A DNA stretch of 64,000 nt from Megalonaias nervosa. Its lineage: Eukaryota > Mollusca > Bivalvia > Unionida > Unionidae. Shown here piece by piece: positions 25,060-40,400 of the stretch. The notes beneath the pieces were generated by a model. It worked only from the letters and a program-made list of their open reading frames with translations. It did not search any database and had not been told where the DNA came from. A program made the translations under genes and the position numbers. Every line of letters begins with the position of its first letter. Within the stretch, counting starts at the first letter, position 1. The DNA lies in contig JAECUM010093679.1 in NCBI GenBank assembly GCA_016617855.1, positions 1 to 64,000 on the forward strand, written 5' to 3'.

Positions 25060-25065
25060 TTTATT
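25060..25065 (-). promoter_or_regulatory. candidate poly(A) signal AATAAA of the transglutaminase gene
   Basis: Plus-strand TTTATT reads AATAAA on the minus strand about 270 bp beyond the stop codon. It is the first canonical hexamer I found downstream, so the 3' UTR would be about 300 nt. No transcript evidence is available. Confidence 0.4.
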
Positions 25066-25334
25066 TTCATTAGTCAAATGAGAATTTCCAGTCATTTTCT
25101 ATATACGTGTACTAGTACAAGTAGATAATGCATTCCCAATTGTATGATATCACTTATTTGGGTTATGCACATAGACCACCCCTTGGGACCATAACACACA
25201 CTTTTTGAGTGTCAAATATAAACCCAACAATGTCTGGAAGGTTGGAAGATATGTAAATACATGATTTCCTTTGATACATAGAGTGAATTACTAAGTGCTG
25301 ATATTGTCTGCTACGTTCCTGGATGGTTGCTCTT

Positions 25335-25476
25335 CTAATTTATGTCAATAATGAAATGGCCTGTGATGGCACTGACTTGCTTACAATTGAAGTAGACTGT
25401 AAACTTGGCTGACTTTTTGGCCTTGGATGGTTTCAGGGAAAATTCAGCAACTACCGTCTGCTTTTGTCCATAATTG
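25335..25476 (-). CDS. transglutaminase terminal coding exon (second beta barrel end)
   Basis: Acceptor TTAATTACAG precedes one base that completes a Ser codon. The frame then reads [20 protein letters not shown] through [20 protein letters not shown] to DIN and a TAG at 25335-25337. This is the last strand set of the second C-terminal barrel. The 3' UTR continues to lower coordinates. Confidence 0.93.
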
Positions 25477-28400
25477 CTGTAATTAAAGTACAAAAAATAA
25501 GTCAGTCACGAGATTCATCTAATTTTACCAATTCAATTCTCTTCTGAATAATAAAGAAATAATAAAACCAGTGTTATTGGCCTTGTATTTGCTTGAGTGT
25601 ACAGTGCACTAACTTCTAATAGTGTACATGTAAACCCAATCTGCAACTGCACTTCAAACAGTGTACACCAAAGTTGCAATTGCACTTCAAACTGTGTATA
25701 CCCAAATTTGCAATCTCACTTTAAACAGTGTATACCCAAAGTTGCAAATGTACTTCAAACAGTGTATTACACAAATCTGCAATTGCACTTTAAACTGTGT
25801 ATACCCAAAGTTGCAATCACACTTCAAACTGTGTACACCCAAATCTGTAATTGCACTTCAAACAGTGTATAAGCATATCTGCAATTGCACTTCAAACAGT
25901 GTATAACCATATCTGCAATTGCACTTCAAACAGTGCATAACCATATCTGTAATTGCACTTCAAACTGTATAACCATATCTGCAATTGCACTTCAAAAAGC
26001 ATATACCCAAATCTGCAATTGCACTTCAAACAGTGTATAACCATATCTGCAATTGCACTTCAAAAAGTGTATACCCAAATTTGCAATTGTACTTCAAACA
26101 GTGTATAACCATATCTGCAATTGCACTTCAAGAAGTGTATACCCAAATTTGCAATTGCACTTTAAACTGTGTATACCCAAATCTGCAATTGCATTTCAAA
26201 AGTGTATACCCAAATCTGCAATTGCACTTCAAACAGTGTATAACCATACCTGCAATTGCACTTCAAACAGTGTATACCCAAATTTGCAATTGCTTGTTAA
26301 ACTGTGTACATCCAAATTTGCAGTTGCACTTCAAATGGTGTATACCCAAAGTTGCAACTGCACTATTCACCCATAGTAGACAATGTCCTGAATCTTTGAG
26401 ACATTTTGACTGAAGGCCAGGCTGAAGGTCAAAACCCCTCAAAAAGAGATGATAACTGGAGTACATGTATGTGACTGAAATCCAGTAGTCGGTAAGAGTG
26501 ACCAAAGTTAAGAAAATCACACAAGTTTGGTAATTCTAACTTAAAAACGGTAAAAACTTACAAATGGTAAATATTTCCCACATTGAGCTTAAGATTTGAT
26601 TTCTTGATCAAAAGTTTTGAAAATAATTGTTTGGTGTAGGACAGAAAGTCACACTTTGATATTTGTAATGTTGCAGTGTTTACATGAATGACACAAATTA
26701 ATTAACTGCACCTTCTTCGTTGAGATATTAACATAATAAAATGGTACCAGCCACAAGACCTTTCTAATATTTTATCGCAGTTTGTTACAAAATAAGAGTA
26801 TACATAATACTAACCAAATAATCACATTGTTGTAACAGTCACTTCTAATGCAGATGTTTATGAAAGATTTAATTTAAATGGTTAATACAGTCTTAGCCTG
26901 ATAATGCACTGCTGCATAACTTGTCAGTCAAATGTAAAACAATTCAGATTTCATTTCATTCACCTACTTGTTTAAAAAGTAATTAGAGATTGAAACCCAA
27001 ATGTTACCTGTATATCCTTATTAAAGCTACCTTTTACCTGTATATCCTTATCAAAGCTACTTTTTACCTGTATATCCTTATTCAAGCTACCTTTTACCTG
27101 TATATCCTTATTCAAGCTACCTTTTACCTGTATATCCTTATTCAAGCTACCTTTTACCTATATATCCTTATTAAAGATACCTTTTACCTGTATATCCTTA
27201 TTCAAGCTACCTTTTACCTGTATATCCTTATCAAAGATACCTTTTACCTGTATATCCTTATTAAAGATACCTTTTACCTGTATATCCTTATCAAAGCTAC
27301 CTTTTACCTGTATATCCTTATTAAAGCTAACTTTTACCTGTATATCCTTATCAAAGCTACCTTTTACCCATATATCCTTATTAAAGCTACCTTTTACCTG
27401 TATATCCTTATTAAAGCTACCTTTCCCATCTAAGAGTAAGCCTTAAATAAACCTCAGTGATCTCAATGTTATATGCTTGTTTTACAATTTGCCATTAAGA
27501 CTTCATCTGCTAATCAGTTACCCCTTTCCTGTGAAGCCATAAATTTAATATGGTCATTGCTAATAATAATTAAGCCATCAATTTACTATGGTCATTAATA
27601 ATAATAATGAAGCCATCAATTTACTATGGTCAGTAATAATAATAATAATTAAGAATAATAGACTATAATGATTTTAATGCATTTTTTTTAAAATAAATTT
27701 TTGAAAATTCAAAATGTGACTTTTTTCCTGCATTACAATGATAATTCAATTTCTGACATTTTTGTCCATGACTTTTTGTTCTGTGACTTTCTGTCCATTT
27801 GCCAATAATTCAAACCACATATTCATGAAACTTTATTGAAATAAGAATCCAGCTATCCCATCATATTCTTCAGACTGCATGAGAATAAGAATCCAGCCCC
27901 TGATATCCTTGAAACTTTATGAGCAAGAAAACCAAGTTATGATACTTAGGATGCACCTATACCATGGAAATTTTGGCAATTTTATTTATAGACAGATGCA
28001 AGTTAATAAAAATCTTTAAGTTGCATTTATTTTGCTTATTATTATTAAAGTTTTGGGACTTGGAGCCTGAGTTCTTGCTCAGAGAGTTTGGGGAATGAAA
28101 GGCCTGTCATTAATTACTTTCAGATTTAATCAATTAAATTATGATCAATTCTGCAAATTTGGTTAAAAATACAATTATAATTACTCAGGTTTTCACATAG
28201 TAATTGATTCAGTGACATTACATTTTAGAATGAAATCAATTTCTCTTTGATGTTTTCACAAAGTAATTGATTCAATGACATTACTTTTTAGAATGTAATC
28301 AATTTCTCTTGATGTTTTAACAAATTTGATGACATTACATTTTAGAATGTAATCAATTTCTCTTTGATGTTTTCACAAGTAATTCATGCAATGACATTAC

Positions 28401-31400
28401 TTTTTAGGATGCAATCAATTTCTCTTTCATGTTTGCACAAAGTAATTGATTCTATGACATTACTGTAATCAATTTCTCTTTTTAATGACACAATTGATCA
28501 CATATTAATAAAACTGCAATTTTTGTATTGCACATTTAAAAGTAATACCAATGTTATAATCAAGGTAAGAGTTTTACATTTAGAAATAATATCTATGTTC
28601 TAATCAATGTAGGTGTATACATGTTTAAAAAAATAAAACGTTAAAATACTCTGAACAATATGTCCTTTTTAATATCCTACTCAAATGTCATTTATATCAA
28701 ATTTAGAAAGCACAGTTAAAGTGTCAGGTATTGTTATGTATATGTAATTTAATTATTTGTTTGTTAGTTTTACATTTTTTTTATTCCATTATATGCTATT
28801 ATAAGGTAACTTTGTTTACTGGATTTGACATTTTCCAGAAATTCAGTTCAGTTCTGTTTGACCTGATAATAGAAACACTGTATCTAGTTGCTGAACTTGA
28901 TTCAGAACCAGTAAGGGTTTTGATAAACAACTTTTTAATTTTTTTTAATTATTCTTTCCCAGAGTAAGATCCACTGATTTCAGTTAAGGCCATACTGGGA
29001 GTACACGATGTTAGGCATGTAAAAAGCTTCTATTTTGTTCTGGAAGGAAGACCGTGTGACCCTCATCCAGGAAACTGTTTTGTGTCTTAAACTTGTGTAT
29101 AACTGTTGTCTATGTAGAGATTTATTCATTTGGGCTCCAAACCATTGACACTTAAAGGTGTTTTGTTGTGATCAGTTTGAGTTGAAATTTTATTTTATGG
29201 GATACAAGTGATTCTTTTCCCTGGAAATATATAAGTGCTCCTACAAAATTCTTGGATAAAGACATTTATTGAAATTTATAAGGAATTCAAAACTGGATTA
29301 ATATTTTCTGTGATTCAACAAGGAACTGTCGACACAACAACACTTTGAAGGTTACAACAGATGTCATCGCCTTCTATTTTGGATTTCATCAAGGCTCGAA
29401 CTCAAGTTCATTTAGGACTTTATAGTAATAGGACTTCTATCTTTTAATTCTTGTATTAATTTTTGGCTTTTATTCGTAAAACTATAAGTTCCTTTTTCTC
29501 ATTTTTACCTTAGTTTTCTATGGAAATAAATTATTTGTTAAATTTTACAAAGCTTGTTGTCTTCACTCTTTTCTGTTACGTTTTGTAAGTGCCTAGACAC
29601 GTAACAGGTATGTTTGGAAAATGTAATCATTGAGTAATTATAAAGAAATCTTTATTTTTTGAAAAACTGTAATTAAATAAATTACAACTACTTGTTATGT
29701 AACCAAGAACCTGCCCATGTTAAGCCTGCACTTGTGTTACATTCTAAATCCAAGGAGGATAGGGTAAATTATACTGATATAAAAGAAAAGTAAACAACTT
29801 TAAAATTCAGGTTAATCTTGTGTTATGTGTAGGCTTGTACAAATGTAACAGAAGAAAAGAGTGAAAGCCAACAAGCTTTGTATATTTTAACAAAATAATT
29901 TATTTCCCTAGAAAACAATGTAAAAATTGGTAAATAGGACTTACGGTTTGTGAATATAATCCAAAATTTAATTCTAAGAATGAAAAATACAAGTCCTATC
30001 ACTAAATAGTTCTATTAGAATCCAGGTTCGAATCTCGACGACATACAAATATGGAAGGCGATGACGTCAGATGTGGTCCATGTACAAATATCAACAATTC
30101 CTCAATTGAATCACAGTTTTTGTTTCCGAATAATTCCAGAATAAATTTCCATGAATATCTTTCAGGATTTTTTATAAAAATGTCAACTTGTTGAGTTTCC
30201 AGGAGAATAAATTATTAAATCCAAAAAACAGATGAAAAACAAACAATCTGGCAAGAAATAAGAAAAACCACTTCGTTCCTTCATGATGTTAAAATGACTC
30301 TGACAGAAAAATATTAAGAATGCATATTTAAACCCCAAAAACATCATTTCAAGTCTTGCGAGATGGGTCATATGGTCTCTTACTACAGGAAATCTATCAT
30401 GTACACCAGTGTAGCCCCACTTAAGAACCAATAATAAAAAAACGTTGTTTACACATGGTGATCACTCAAGCAAAGTATGGCCTTGATACTGACCAATCAT
30501 TTTAACTTCCTGTTTACGAACTTCCCAACCCAAGACGAACTAGGTTAACTAAAAATAATTTTCATGTAACACGTTTTACATCTTAGATAAACAACATTTA
30601 CTGAAAAAGAATTTCAAATCCCTACAATAATCATTACAATAAAATGTAATGAAACAAAAAATAAAATAAAAAAGAATTTTAAAACTAACACACAAGCAAT
30701 TTAATTACATATACGTAACACTTCCCCCCATAAAGAAAAAAGAAAGATTTATATAATAAAGCTTTCTTTTACCATATGTAAATTTATACATGAGGTAAAC
30801 AAAATTACATAAGAAAATTCTTATGAATTATATAAAGTGTATATGAAATAATATTTCTATACACGGGAAAGTGCATATGCAATCAAATTGTCTTTTCCTT
30901 TGATGTGCCTGATGTTCAGATTATACTCTTGCAAAAACAAACTCCACCTTAATAATCTTTGATTTTTATTTTTCATCTTGTCAATGAAAGTAAGGGGGTT
31001 GTGATCAGTATACACAACAACCAGAGAAGGAGCCGAGCTAATGTAAACTTCAAAATGTTGTAATGCCAATATTAAAGCCAAACATTCCTTCTCGATTGTT
31101 GAGTAATTTCTTTGGTGCTTATTTAATTTCTTAGAGAAATAGCACACTGGGTGATCAATAGCATTGCTGTCTTCTTGAATCAATACTGCTCCAACCCCAA
31201 TATCACTTGTATCCACAGACAATTTAAAAGACTGATTGAAATTTGGAGCTGTTAGAACCGGCGCACTTTTGAGTATGGCTTTTAATCTATCAAAAGCTTC
31301 CTGACATTTTTTGGTCCAGAGAAACTTGTTTCTCTTACTTAACAAATTTGTCAGAGGTTCAGCAATATTGGAAAAATTGGAACAAAACATTCAATAGTAT

Positions 31401-34400
31401 CCAGCCATACCCAAAAATCGCATTAGTTGCTTTTTACTGACAGGCACAGGAAAATCAGAGATAGCCTTCACCTTAGCATCTATAGGTTTAACTTGACCAT
31501 GTCCCACAATACGTCCTAGGAAAGTTACACAAGCACGGCAGAACTAACTTTTAGATAAATTGGTTGCCAAATCAGCATCAGTGAGTCTTTCAAAGAATTT
31601 CCGAATCGTGGTTAGATGTCCTTTCCAGGTGTCGTTGTAGATGATGACATCATCAATATAAGCATCACAATTATCTAGACCTGAAGTAATCATATTCATC
31701 AAGCGTTTAAACGTATTTGGAGAACCCTTCATCCCAAATGGCATTACTTTATATTGATAGAGTCCATCTGGAGTCACAAACGCCGAAATTTCTTTCGCTC
31801 TTTCCGTAAGTGGAATTTGCCAAAATCCTTTCAGAAGGTCAAATTTGGTGATGTACTTGGCATTTCCAATTTCATCAATATAATCATCAATCCTTGGTAA
31901 TGGAAATGAATCTGTTTTTGTCACGCTGTTCACCTTCCTATAATCAGTGCACATACGGAAAGTTTTACCCAGTTTCGGAACAAGTATGCATGATGAACTC
32001 TAATCACTTTTACTGGGCTCTATGAAATCGTTCTCCAACAAATACTGAATTTCCTTTTTCAAGTATTCCTGTTTGAGAGGGTTCATCCTGTATGGGTGTT
32101 GTTTGACAGGTTTTGAATCTACAATTTCAACATCATGAAAAATTTTGTTTGTCCTCGTAGGAATATCCGGAAACAAGTGCTCATATTCGAATAATAACTG
32201 TTTAAGTTCATTTCATTCTTGTTGTTGCAAATGTAAAAGTTTCTGGTCTAGATCTTTCATAATTTCCGAATTCTGAAGATTTGTTGCTCCAAGATCAACG
32301 GTGTCCAATTGAATTTCTTCTCTTAAATCCTCAGTTGGTGGGACAGGTACAACTAAATTAATTGTATGATTTACTTGGCTATCTCTTTCAATATACTAGT
32401 ACTCCATTAATTTATTTAGACCAGAGTACTATAATTATAGTTTAACTCATTCATTCTCTTCTTTACTTTGTAAGGGCTGTAAAATCTAAATTGAAGAAAA
32501 TTTTGAAGAATGAGCAAGAGAGAAAGATCTCTATTACAGGACTCAAATGTTCTCTCAAGTAAAGTTTTGTGAAACCATAGTTTCACTTTTGACTTGAACT
32601 GTGAAGTGCCAAATTCACGCATAACAAGCTGGAAAATTCCAGACATGAAATTTGACCTTTGACCTAATTGAACAAATTTGGGAAGGCCAAATTGAGTATT
32701 TATTTGTCAAGTTACATAAATCCCATTACACTATCATCCAAGGTCTTATTTATTTATCAAGGAACATAAATCCAATGACACTATCATCAAGGTCATATTT
32801 ATTTGCCATGTTGCCTAAATCCCATGACACTATCATCAAGGTCTTATTTATTTGCCATGTTGCCTAAATCCCATGACACTATCATTTAAGGTCTTATTTA
32901 TTTGTCAAGGTACATAAATCGAATGACACTATCATCAAAGGTCTTATTTATTTGTCATTTTGCCTAAATCCCATGACACTATCATCAAAGGTCTTATTTA
33001 TCTGTCATGTTGCCTAAATCCCATGACACTATCATCAAAGGTCTTATTTATTTGCCATGTTGCCTACATCTTATGATACTATCATCAAAGGTCTTATTTA
33101 TTTATGTCAAGTTGGTTATATCCCATGACACTAACATCAAAGGTCTTGTTTAATTATGTCAAGTTGCCTAAATCCCATGACACTATCATCAAGGTCTTAT
33201 TTATTTGTCATGTTGCCTAAATCCCATGACACTATCATCAAAGGTCTTATTTATTTTTCATGTTGCCTACATCCCATGACACTATCATCAAAGGTCTTAT
33301 TTATTTGTCATGTTGCCTAAATCCCATGACACTATCATCAAAGATCTTATTTATTTGTCATGTTGCCTAAATCCCATGACACTATCATCAAGGTCTTATT
33401 TATTTGTCATATTGCTTAAATCCCATGACACTATCATCAAGGTCTTATTTATTTGTCATGTTGCCTAAATCCCATGACACTATCATTTAAGGTCTTATTT
33501 ATTTGTCAAGGTACATAAATCGAATGACACTATCATCAAAGGTCTTATTTGTCATGTTGCCTAAATCCCATGACACTATCATCAAAGGTCTTATTTATTT
33601 GTCATGTTGCCTAAATCCCATGACACTATCATCAAAGGTCTTATCTATTTGCCATGTTGCCTAAATCTTATGATACTATCATCAACGGTCTTATTTATTT
33701 ATGTCAAGTTGGTTATATCCCATGACACTAACATCAAAGGTCTTGTTTAATTATGTCAAGTTGCCTAAATCCCATGACACTATCATCAAGGTCTTATTTA
33801 TTTGTCATGTTGCCTACATCCCATGACACTATCATCAAAGGTCTTATTTATTTGTCATGTTGCCTAAATCCCATGACACTATCATCAAAGATCTTATTTA
33901 TTTGTCATGTTGCCTAAATTCCATGACACTATCATCAAGGTCTTATTTATTTATCATGTTGCCTAAATCCCATGACACTATCATCAAAGATCACATTTAT
34001 TTGTCATGTTGCCTAAATCCCATTACACTATCATCAAGGTCTTATTTATTTGTCATGTTGCCTAAATCCCATGACACTATCATCTAAGGTCTTATTTATT
34101 TGTCAAGGTACATAAATCGAATGACACTATCATCAAAGGTCTTATTTATTTGTCATGTTGCCTAAATCCCATGACACTATCATCAAAGGTCTTATTTATT
34201 TGCCATGTTGCCTAAATCTTATGATACTATCATCAACGGTCTTATTTATTTATGTCAAGTTGGTTATATCCCATGACACTATCATCAAAGGTCTTGTTTA
34301 ATTATGTGAAGTTGCCTAAATCCCATGACACTATCATCAAGGTCTTATTTATTTGTCATGTTGCCTAAATCCCTTGATACTATCATCAAAGGTCTTATTT

Positions 34401-37400
34401 ATTTATGTCAAGTTGCCTAAATCCAATGACACTATCATCAGGGTCTTATTTATTTGTCATGTTGCCTAAATCCCATGACACTATCATCAAAGATCTTATT
34501 TGCCATGTTGCCTATATCTCATAAAACTATCATCAAAGGTCTTATTTATTTATGTCAAGTTGGTTATATCCCATGACACTAACATCAAAGGTCTTGTTTA
34601 ATTATGTGAAGTTGCCTAAATCCCATGACACTATCATCAAGGTCTTATTTATTTGTCATGTTGCCTAAATCCCATGATACTATCATCAAAGGTCTTATTT
34701 ATTTATGTCAAGTTGCCTAAATCCAATGACACTATCATCAAAGGTCTTATTTATTTGTCATGTTACCTAAATTCCATGACACTATCATCAGAGGTCATAT
34801 TTATTTATCATGTTGCCTAAATCCCATGACACTATCATCAAAGGTCTTATTTATTTATGTCAAGTTGCCTAAATCCCATGACACTATCATCAGGGTCTTA
34901 TTTATTTGTCATGTTGCCTAAATCCCATGACACTATCATCAAAGATCTTATTTGCCATGTTGCCTATATCTCATAAAACTATCATCAAAGGTCTTATTTA
35001 TTTATGTCAAGTTGCTTATATCTCATAACACTCACATTAAAGGTCTTTTTTATTTATGTCTAGCTGGCTAAATCCAAAAGGTCTTAGTCATGTTAAATTG
35101 CATAAATCCAGTGACTCTACCAGGATTGATTTTGGATTAAAAATACTAGTCTGTACATGCATATCAATCTTGTATCAATCCTGTCAATAAGGGTCAGTCA
35201 AGAGACAGTACAACTTGGTACTTTATAGGCAAGTAACCTGGTTATGTATGAGATTCCACATAATGTTGCCTAAATAATGTGTTCTGAATTGTTATGTGTA
35301 CATTTACATAAAAATTATGAAAGAAACTCAGTAAACATGTTCCTTGTAAGTAAAACTATAAAGATAGGTATATATAAAAGCAATGAGCTAGTTCAGTTTC
35401 AAAACAATCTTTTAATTTTTTTTTGTTTTTGGTGGGGGATTCCTCAATGTGTTTTTATGGAAAGTTGTCGTTTATAAATACAGGCATCCATGAAGGCAGG
35501 TTTCACAGTAATACCATAAAATATCACAAATAGTACACTATTTTATCCCTGAATAGGCCATAGTAACACCATATAATGTCCAAATAATACACTAATTTAT
35601 CCCTGAATAGACCACAGTAACACTCTAAAATGTCTAAGTAGTACACTAATTTATCCCTGAATAGACCACAGTAACACTCTAAAATGTCTAAGTAGTACAC
35701 TAATTTATCCCTAAATAGGCCACAGTAACACTCTAAAATGTCGAATTAGTACACTAATTTATCTCTGAATAGGCCAGTTATACCATTTAATGTCCAAATA
35801 ATACACTAATTTATCCCTGAATAGGCCACAGTAACACTCTAAAATGTCCAAGTAGTACACTAATTTATCCCGGAACCGGCCACAGTAACACTCTAAAATG
35901 TCCAAATAATACACTAATTTACCCCTGAATATGCCATAGAAATACCAAAAGTGTCCAATTAGGAAACTAATTTATCCCTGAATAGGTCACAGTAACACTC
36001 TAAAATGTCCAATTAGTACACTAATTTATCTCTGAATAGGCCAGTTATACCATATAATGTCCAAATAATACACTAATTTATCCCTAAATAGGCCACAGAA
36101 ACACTCTAAAATGTCCAAATAATACACTAATTTATCCCTGAATATGCCATAGAAATACCAAAAGTGTCCAATTAGGAAACTAATTTATCCTTGCATAGGC
36201 CACAGTAATACCATGTAATGTCTAAATGATAGACTATTGTATCCCTGAATAGGCCACAGTAACACTCTAAAATGTCCAATTAGTGCACTAATTGATCTCT
36301 GAATAGGCCAGTAATACTATATAATGTCCAAATAATACACTAATTTATCCCTGAATAAGCCACAGTAACACTCTAAAATGTCCAGTTACTAAACTAATTT
36401 ATCCTGAATAGGCCACATAAATACTCTAATATTTCCAAATAGTACACTAATTTGTCCCTCAAAAGGCAACAGTTTCATTCAATTTAAAACCAAATTAAAG
36501 ATAATAAGTAATAAAAGTTAAAAAAACATGATTTCAGCAGTCACCAGTTAACCATACACTAACTTATTTTTACTCTATAAATTGTATGATACATTGTGGT
36601 GTACATGCCCTTCAACAGCTCAGCAATAAAAATAGGTTATTAAGTGCCTTGTCCAGGGACACACTATAGCAGCAGACCTTGACTGATCAGATGATTCTAA
36701 CCCAAACTCTTTCAGTCATGAGTTAATTATGCTTAACTCAATCATGAATAATACATGCTTAACTTAGTCATTAGTCAGGCATGCTTAACTACTCAGCTAC
36801 TGCAGTTCTTACATCTCTGAGACATCAATGGTATATGTAATGGGACAAAGCTAGAAATGTTATGTCAATTTTGATACTACTTAATGACCAAGTATCCTCA
36901 GTTTTATTAACTACTTATAACCAAGTATCCCCAGTTTCATATACCACTTTTAATGGCCAAGTATCATAAACTTATGACCAAGTATTTTTAGTTTTAAATA
37001 CTACTTACAGCTAGATATCCTTTGTTTACATCCTACTTTTCATGACCAAGTATCCTCAGTTTTATATACTAATTTTTATGGCCAAATGTCCTCAGTTTTA
37101 TATACTAATTTTTATGGCCAAATGTCCTCAGTTTTATATACTAATTTTTTTGGCCAAATGTCCTCAGTTTTATATACTAATTTTTATGGCCAAATGTCCT
37201 CAGTTTTATGTACCAGTAGTTTTATATACTTCTTATGGCCAAGTATCCTTAATATTACACAATTAATATTACACATTGTTCTCATGGTAACAAAAAAGCT
37301 ATATTAACAAAATTCTAGTATCACATGACACATCTACATAACTTTCCTAACATGTGTACCACATCTGGTTTAAATACCTTTAACAGTTTCATATTTATGC

Positions 37401-40400
37401 TCTAAACAAAAATGTTTATGGACACAAAGACAGACATATGACCATCTGTGTTCAATACTGGAAGACAGACATACCCCCTTTCCGTATTACATACTGGAAG
37501 ACAGACATATCCCCATCCATATTACAAATTGGAAAACAGACATATCCCCATCCATATTACAAATTGGAAGACAGACATATCCCCATCCATATTACAAATT
37601 GGAAGACAGACATATCCCCATCCATATTACAAATTGGAAAACAGACATATCCCCATCCATATTACAAATTGGAAGACAGACATATCCCCATCCATATTAC
37701 AAATTGGAAGACAGACATATCCCCATCTATATTTCATTCTGGAAGACAGACATACACCCATCTATATTACATATCGAATGGGGCAAGGGTCCAACCATCA
37801 TCTTTGTCATCCACAGTCAGAAAAAGCTGTCGATGGACTGCATGTTGGCTCTTATCACTAAACCAGAATTCACCATCTCTTGTGAGATTTCATGGGACCC
37901 TCAGCTTCTAATTTTTGACTCTTGTTTCAGTCTTGTTTTCTGCATACTTTACTGCCATGTTTTGCATAAATATGGCCCTATTGTTTTTCATTATTCAAAT
38001 GTGGCCCTGTTGTATTTCATTATTCAAAAATGTGGCCCTGTTGTTTTTCATTATTCAAATGTGGTCCTGTTGTATTTCCTTATTCAAATGTGGTCCTATT
38101 GTTTTTCATTCTTCAAATGTGGCCCTGTTGTATTTCCTTATTCAAATGTGGTCCTTTTGTTTTTCATTCTTCAAATGTGGCCCTGTTTTTTTTTTCATTA
38201 TTCAAATGCGACCCTCTTGTTTTTCATTATTCAAATGTGGCCCTCTTGTTTTTCATTATTCAACAGCAATGTTAAATAATCTCACATAACATGCTGCAAA
38301 GAGCACTGGTGTGCCTAAGTATACCAGGCCAGCATAACAATATTGATTAATGTTTCATCCATACATTTTTTTAGCAGCAACAAAAAAGCAGATTGACAGA
38401 TTTAAACAAAAGACAACTGAAGACTAACCTGAGATCTTCTCTCCTTGATGACGCCAGACAACTGCCCTCAACCATGAGATGACAGCAAGTCAGTGAGACA
38501 GGAAGTGGATTTTCAAATGACACCTCCACCTTGAAAGTATCATCAACTTTGGCTTCCTTGGGAGACTGAAAACAATGATGTTATGATAATTAGTCCAATA
38601 ACTATATGTAAAGTTTTGTACTTTGCAAAAATATTTTGTTTTAAAATAAAGAAACAATACAGGCCACCATGTGATACAATTCCTGGATATGATACAATTA
38701 GAATTCCAAATCCCACATACTGCAATCATTTGGATGTGAATGCTAAAATATGTTGTTGTAAAACCTCTGTGCATATATATTTTTATTTTACAGGAAATTG
38801 TAGCACTTTTTAAAGATGTCAATAAATATACACATCAAGGCAATAATTGGCTGCCTGTAAGGTCAGCAGAATCATCCCCTGTGAGCCCCTAGAATGGTTT
38901 TGGTCCAATAATTACAGTACCATTCAAAATTTGGGTAGTGGGACCATGACACAAAAGTATGGGGTCATGTTCTGCTAGCCATCCTAACTGCTGGACTGAT
39001 TTTTTTTCCACCAAATCAAACAAGAATCTATCTTTGTCATCTCCTCAAAGCTTTTGCAGACCAGTCTCCTTGTTTTCCTGATACTCCAATGCCTTTCCAC
39101 AATGTCATCATGGAATGTGCCACAAAATCATGGCAACCCACTTCAACCAGTAAGCAATGGATTTTTTTATCAACACTCTCTACATTTATGCATGAGATCT
39201 TCATATTTTACAAACATTTATTGATAAGCCTCCTCAATGTTGTCTTCCCAGGACACTGTAAGCTGGCATTCAGTCAGTGTTCATCAGGAACTTGACCAAA
39301 TTAGGAAATATGGTTGGAGCCATGGAAACATAATCTTTGGAGGGAGCTGCAGCATCCCAGCTAGATTAAACATGGTATTTCCTACTTGAAGATGACTCAA
39401 GATTTCATGCTGCTTCTGGGTTTGGTTGACTGGCTGTGTTCCATCTGGCACAAACTTGGCTGACTGGCTCTGTACCATCTGGTACAAACTTGGTTGACTG
39501 GCTCTGTACCATCTGGTACAAACTTGGTTGACTGGCTCTGTACCATCTGGTACAAACTTGGTTGAATGGCTGTGTACCATCTGGTACAAACTTGGTTGAC
39601 TGGCTATGTACCATCTGGTACAAACTTGTTTGACTGGCTCTGTACCATCTGGCACAAAAACGTGATGAAGTTTGCACATGCTTTCTGAGACTTGGTTGTG
39701 TACCATCTGCTACAAACTTGATGAAGTTGTCACAAGGTTTCCTGGACATGGCTATGTACCATCTAGTACACACTTTATCAAGTTGGAACATGGTTTCCTG
39801 GATTGCTTTTTGGCCCTCATTCTGACATTTTTTGAGTACAGCTTTTGCCTCCAATGAAACATGCTATGAGGCTTGGGACAGGAACTAACTATTATAGGTA
39901 TAATGATTCACTGATAGAAATCAGAACCATGTTATTTTCTGTGATGATATACTGCATTGATATCTATACAACTGTTAGAATATCACAATACATATTGCAT
40001 TGGGAGTGTGACAATGCATCATTATAGTAGCACAATACATCTTGCATTGGGAGTGTGACAATACATCAATGTAGTACACAATTCATATTGTATTGGGAGT
40101 GTGACAATGCATTGATATCTGTACTAGTGTTAGAATCTCACAATACATATTGCAATAGGAGAGTGACAATACATCAATGTAGTACACAATAATATTGTAT
40201 TGGGAGTGTGACACTACATCAGTGTAGTACACAATAATATTGTATTGGGAGTGTGACAATACATCACTGTAGTACACAATACATATTGCAATAGGAGAGT
40301 GACAATACATCAATGTAGTACACAATAATATTGTATTGGGAGTGTGACACTACATCAGTGTAGTACACAATAATATTGTATTGGGAGTGTGACAATACAT

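Noticed and set aside
26990..27433. 147-codon hydrophobic frame ([10 protein letters not shown] repeats) resembling a membrane protein
   Set aside because: Perfect 30-bp tandem repeat. Hydrophobicity follows from the T-rich unit.
28732..30720. The two facing LTRs as the two ends of one element
   Set aside because: They are in opposite orientation. The left one has its own perfect GGTAT duplication, so they are separate insertions.
32691..35095. CRISPR-like array of regular repeats
   Set aside because: The units are contiguous tandem repeats without unique spacers, in a eukaryotic intron.
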